A DNA stretch of 64,000 nucleotides from Sipunculus nudus (lineage: Eukaryota; Annelida; Sipuncula; Golfingiida; Sipunculidae), in NCBI GenBank assembly GCA_026874595.1, contig CM049318.1:26564956-26628955 (forward strand). Reading direction: 5' to 3'. A program made the translations under genes and the position numbers. Shown here one piece after another: positions 63,087 through 64,000 of this stretch. The stretch's first letter is position 1. Every line of letters begins with the position of its first letter. A model generated the notes under the pieces. The model did not search any database, was not told where the DNA came from, and was given only the letters and a program-made list of their open reading frames with translations.

Positions 63087-64000
63087 AAAAATAACCTCCT
63101 CTTTTTTACATCAGAAATACTACATCTGCAGATGAACAAATGTGCCACAGTTTTAGTAGTTGAATGTTTGATCGAGATTGCGTACTTCCAGGAATGTGAA
63201 TAAAAGAATACGTAATGAGCATTTCGTAAAGATGACAATTAACCTCAGTTTCATGTTTGATCCCGTTTTAATGCCACTCAATTAATCGCTCAAATTCGAA
63301 TATGATAATATCAGAAGATCCAAACCATCTATATAGCACCAAATGTAAAAAATGTTACTTCTGCTTATTTGGTCAAATCCGTATGGCGATCAAAAGAGTA
63401 GTGTACTCTTTCATAATATGCCAAAAGAACATATTGGATTGACCGAGCAAGCAGACAACAAATCAGATATTGCATTTTTCTGTTATTCTGTCAAGACGAC
63501 ATAAAAATTCACATGTAATTCCATTAGGCATTTTTCAACATCTGCAGATGAAGTTATTTGCAATATTTTAAAGTTGAAAATTTGACGAATATACCATATC
63601 CCAAGGGGGAATGAATCAAATATTGCGTAACTCTACTTTTAATTTAAATTTAACGTAAGCTAAATTTTCTATTTTAAAATACTTCGAAAATGTTATAGTT
63701 AACCCGAAATAAGTAAGGGCATAGAATGAGAATCTGGTTTTTTTTCATATACGCAACACTATCCAAAAAGAAGACCTTACTCTGTTGTACTCTTAGCCCA
63801 TTCCTCAATTTATTAAACGGTTACAGGTGAAACTGCAAAGAACGGCTCGATTCTGTGCATTTCATTTCTTACTATTATTTTCACTATCTAAGTGTTAAGT
63901 TTAAAAAATTTACTATACCATGCTCTCTCCTCATCGTTTATTTATTCACTGATCCTCCGCTCATTATCGCACAGGTATTCTACAAAGACTGAAATTTGAA
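63087..64000 (+). repeat. Satellite monomer 62, type B, cut by window end
   Basis: First 914 bp of a B copy. CATAATATGCC and GCTAAATTTTC resemble monomers 8 and 14. A 12-bp deletion joins GACAACA to AATCAGATATTG at 63460/63461, removing most of the TGATTAATCA palindrome. The array evidently continues beyond the window. Confidence 0.95.

Larger units (their letters stand above)
1..64000 (+). repeat. AT-rich complex satellite array, ~1,034-bp monomer
   Basis: The entire window consists of head-to-tail copies of one monomer. I phased copies on the string AAAAATAA(A/C)C that follows ATCACAT or AACACAT, and found 61 full copies of 1,010-1,040 bp plus a partial one. All copies share orientation, no copy is interrupted by foreign DNA, and neither array edge is inside the window. 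Type A and type B copies differ at many scattered sites, while copies of one type differ at few. This is typical of satellite DNA homogenised by unequal crossing over and conversion. The monomer register used here is arbitrary. A role at a centromere or other heterochromatin is inference; the sequence alone does not show it. Confidence 0.98.

Noticed and set aside
1-64000. CRISPR array or bacterial repeat
   Set aside because: The repeat unit is about 1 kb with no short repeat-spacer alternation, no cas genes and no coding sequence at all.

Overview
The whole 64 kb window is one uninterrupted tandem array of an AT-rich complex satellite DNA. I see no gene, RNA gene, transposon or unique flanking sequence. 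The monomer is about 1,034 bp: 61 complete copies lie between 1 and 63086, followed by a 914-bp partial copy. All copies lie head to tail in one orientation. Hand counts on three lines gave roughly 60-80% A+T, about 70% overall. Long, homogenised, gene-free satellite with kilobase monomers and higher-order structure indicates a eukaryotic nuclear genome (pericentromeric, centromeric or other heterochromatin). I do not recognise the satellite and cannot name the organism.

Monomers fall into two main families that differ at very roughly one site in ten. Type A (about 1,039 bp) carries AATTCCTGGAGAG, TTCATGACACTC, GTGCCAAACG, AAGTTCAATATTTC, TATAAAAGGGTTCC and CATCCTTTAGTG. Type B (about 1,031 bp) carries ACTTCCAGGAATG, TTAATGCCACTC, ATGCCAAAAG, AAGTTGAAAATTTG, ATTAAACGGTTACAG and CATCGTTTATTTATTC. 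The default order is A-B-A-B, a dimeric higher-order repeat of about 2.07 kb. B-to-A junctions usually read GATATCACAT and A-to-B junctions GATAACACAT. Many monomers are mosaics. Type C is A for its first ~270 bp and B afterwards. Type D is B for ~25 bp, A to ~180, then B. Others switch type in the tail.

Layout. 1-10346: a six-monomer block (1-6207) and its four-monomer relative (6208-10346), differing by two single-monomer indels. 10347-18632: a five-monomer (5,176-bp) near-exact duplication. 18633-29988: mostly A/B dimers plus a local A-type duplication at about 25.6-26.9 kb. 29989-34120: two near-identical 2,066-bp dimers. 34121-37218: plain B/A/B. 37219-53774: a region rich in C and D monomers, with a 3,108-bp trimer duplicated and then a 2,068-bp dimer. 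53775-64000: A/B dimers, much of it a relative of 21.7-32.0 kb at an offset of about 30-33 kb.

Inside each monomer there are conserved elements: a ~108-bp core containing a 19-bp dyad, two diverged direct copies of a ~112-bp box, a cluster of TTNCGTAA motifs whose number differs between A and B, and short perfect palindromes. Nothing here encodes a convincing protein. The short open frames are repeat-borne and close in sister copies. The interest lies in the nested duplication history, the mosaic monomers, and the A/B difference in candidate protein-binding motifs.
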